Origin: Methylomicrobium lacus_A
GTDB taxonomy: Bacteria > Pseudomonadota > Gammaproteobacteria > Methylococcales > Methylomonadaceae
Assembly (NCBI RefSeq): GCF_041897535.1
Contig: NZ_CP169217.1
Span: forward strand, 1,736,001-1,800,000
Length of the DNA stretch: 64,000 bases
Reading direction: 5' to 3'
The notes beneath the pieces were generated by a model. That model was not told the origin of the DNA. It ran no database searches and was given only the letters and a program-made list of their open reading frames with translations. A program made the position numbers and the translations under genes. Below, in pieces: positions 62,457 to 64,000 of this stretch (positions are counted from its first letter, which is position 1; the number at the start of each line of letters is the position of its first letter).

Positions 62457-62876
62457 ATGAGTGCTATTTTCAATGCGGCTAGAACAGTTTTATGTGGCGC
62501 TAGCGTATTAGCGATAATAGGGTGTACTTTTGGAACCCCCAAACAAAATAACGATCATATTCGGTTTTTGTCTAATGAACAGGCCGATGCAATCAAGGCT
62601 ATCAAAGCGATACGCACGAAGGTTAATAAGTCATGGACTCAACCACTTAATGCGCCCTCGGGACTCACATGCAAAGTGCACGTAAAGCTATTAGCTAGTG
62701 GCGAAGTCGTGGAAGCTTATATGATGGCGAGCAGTGGTGATTCTGTATTTGATCATTCAGCAATAGATGCTATCAGAACGGCATCGCCATTGCCTGTGCC
62801 AGATAATGAAGAGTTGTTTGCTAAATCCTTTAGAAGCTTTACCTTTACATTTGATCCAGATCGAGGATCGTATTAA
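62457..62876 (+). CDS. TolA C-terminal-domain lipoprotein
   Basis: 139 residues. Lipobox LAIIGC predicts acylation of Cys23. The rest matches the C-terminal domain of TolA: IRTKVNKSWTQPLNAPSGLT, then CKVHVKLLASGEVVEAYMMA, SSGDSVFDHSAIDAIRTASP and LPVPDNEELF. Full TolA has a membrane anchor and a long helical stalk, both absent here, so this is a free-standing, lipid-anchored TolA-III-like protein. It might bind TolB or phage and colicin proteins. Confidence 0.83.
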   Translation: MSAIFNAARTVLCGASVLAIIGCTFGTPKQNNDHIRFLSNEQADAIKAIKAIRTKVNKSWTQPLNAPSGLTCKVHVKLLASGEVVEAYMMASSGDSVFDHSAIDAIRTASPLPVPDNEELFAKSFRSFTFTFDPDRGSY

Positions 62877-63149
62877 ACGGGATATGCAACTGCTTATTAC
62901 GACCTGCAATCGAAACTGTATAAACTAACCCCACGTCATTGGACCGAAGCCAGTAGCCTCGAGGTAACGAAGTGAAATCGAGGATAATCGAAGGCTATCA
63001 ATCCTCGATTCCGTTGCACTTCATCAAGGCTACTTTCTCGCTTTTGCGCTCAATTTGTCTGAGTTTTAAACTCAAGAAGGGTTTTCCACGCGTCGTAATC
63101 CGCCCTACGGTCATGAAAGTTTTTTCACCTAAAAAAACAGGAAAATACT

Positions 63150-63401
63150 ATGATGGGCATTTATACAATGATTGGAGTTTTTATTTTGATACGCCAATTA
63201 TTCAAATGCAATAACACCTCTGATGCCGGCATCCTAGCGTTATTTGGGTGGCTTATTGTTTCTTTATGGCCTATATATATCATTTTAATGCATTATACAC
63301 AAACAGAGCATGTCAACTCCCAAATGAAGTTTTATAGAAAACGTCGACAACAAGAAAAAGACAGTCAAAAAGAATGGCTAGAAAGCAAGCTCAAGAAATA
63401 A
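63150..63401 (+). CDS. Small membrane protein with basic tail
   Basis: 83 residues with two membrane segments (IYTMIGVFILIRQLF, ILALFGWLIVSLWPIYIILM) and a strongly basic C-terminus (KFYRKRRQQEKDSQKEWLES). AGGAAA precedes the ATG. An overlapping frame beginning at 62972 is less protein-like. Family not recognised. Confidence 0.5.
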   Translation: MMGIYTMIGVFILIRQLFKCNNTSDAGILALFGWLIVSLWPIYIILMHYTQTEHVNSQMKFYRKRRQQEKDSQKEWLESKLKK

Positions 63402-63544
63402 CTTACACTAAACCAGCTAACATTAGACTGCACAGAATGTGGAATGACTGGGGTCTTGAAATTTGTTTCATGCCATGATTATGCACGAAACAAGACATGA
63501 CCCAATGATTTTTTCTGCTTTTCGGGGTTAGTTTCATTGACCGG

Positions 63545-64000
63545 TTATAGATGATAGTCAGCATGGACCACAACTGCATCTATACCCAATCGCTGCCAAA
63601 GCGCCCAAACGCTCGCGGTATGGTTCGCGCCACATATGAATAGCACCGGCCACTCTTTTTCCGCAATAACTCGTGCAGACCAGCAACGTTCCCGCACTTC
63701 ATCCGCAAGTTCATTAAATGCTTTTCTAAACGAGCCTCCACCATCAGCAAACGGAAAATTCATCACCGCATTAAGAACAACAGAGTCGCCGAGTGAAACT
63801 ATTTCCCTTTCGCATAGGCTCAAGTCTACATGATGACATGGGATGTACAATTTTTTTGCCACTCTTTGAGCAACAGTCTCAGTGACTCCGTATCTTTTAA
63901 GTCCTTCTGGGCTCATTTCTTCTGCAATGCGGCGAATCTTGAGTTTCTTACATACTATTTCGACTTCCGCTTCAAACGCATGAGAGTGTTCTGACTTTCC
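63545..64000 (-). CDS. Uncharacterised protein, C-terminal part (runs off window)
   Basis: The frame ending at 63545 stays open to the right edge, so at least 151 residues are seen. An internal ATG at 63916 is not the likely start, since the codons upstream (KSEHSHAFEAEVEIVCKKLK) are protein-like. Visible motifs include VTETVAQRVAKKLYIPCHHV, SLGDSVVLNAVMNFPFADGG and PVLFICGANHTASVWALWQR. There is no membrane segment. I recognise no family. Confidence 0.6.
   Translation of the reverse strand, partial: GKSEHSHAFEAEVEIVCKKLKIRRIAEEMSPEGLKRYGVTETVAQRVAKKLYIPCHHVDLSLCEREIVSLGDSVVLNAVMNFPFADGGGSFRKAFNELADEVRERCWSARVIAEKEWPVLFICGANHTASVWALWQRLGIDAVVVHADYHL

Overview
The window reads as chromosome of a GC-rich, aerobic, type IV pilus-bearing gammaproteobacterium. 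The block merR-like/ihfA/pheT/pheS/rplT/rpmI/infC/thrS has the gammaproteobacterial order, a heme A synthase implies an aa3-type oxidase, and mutS, ygfZ and a minor-pilin operon fit the same group. A member of the Methylococcales is my guess from the repeats and general style, but no diagnostic gene is present.

Layout. 1-243 is the start of a secreted DNA/RNA non-specific endonuclease that runs off the left edge. 830-7252 (minus strand) is a tightly overlapping six-gene operon, ord-ortA-ortB-oraS-oraE-orr, encoding the whole oxidative ornithine route known from Stickland-fermenting clostridia: L-ornithine to D-ornithine, B12-dependent amino migration, oxidation to 2-amino-4-ketopentanoate, then thiolysis to alanine and acetyl-CoA. 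7.3-11.8 kb is an accessory zone with two small secreted proteins, remnants of VapC toxins, one intact antitoxin, a Fic protein and a NERD protein.

11978-24328 (plus strand) is a composite defence island: SNF2-like helicase, DUF4391 protein, type III Mod methyltransferase, an AAA ATPase plus RloB-like pair, and type III Res. The mod gene is split by an IS66-family element with an 8-bp target duplication; the right end of that element is itself tandemly duplicated. A permuted papain-like enzyme and a small partner follow. 25712-30663 is a 4.9-kb integrative element in tRNA-Pro(GGG), with a tyrosine integrase, AlpA-like and Rha-like regulators, a wHTH protein, a cluster of iteron-like repeats and a long non-coding right end.

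30.6-42.2 kb is core housekeeping DNA: tRNA-Pro, MerR-like, ihfA, pheT, pheS, rplT, rpmI, infC (probable AUC start), thrS, tRNA-Val, a DksA-like protein and mutS. 42.2-43.3 kb is a nest of small repeats next to a REP-associated transposase homologue that has lost its catalytic residues. 43.7-47.6 kb is a minor pilin operon (fimT-pilW-pilX-pilV-like) whose last member is fused through a proline-rich linker to a PASTA-like domain. Then come a rhomboid protease, a large lipoprotein, ctaA-ygfZ, a FecR/TPR/outer-membrane barrel protein with a downstream CHASE2 cyclase, a TacAT-like toxin-antitoxin pair, an SMP-30-like secreted protein, a TolA-C-like lipoprotein and a truncated unknown gene at the right edge.

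Three copies of a short MITE-like element with terminal inverted repeats and 9-10 bp flanking duplications are spread through 42-62 kb; two of them sit inside the same kind of palindromic repeat.
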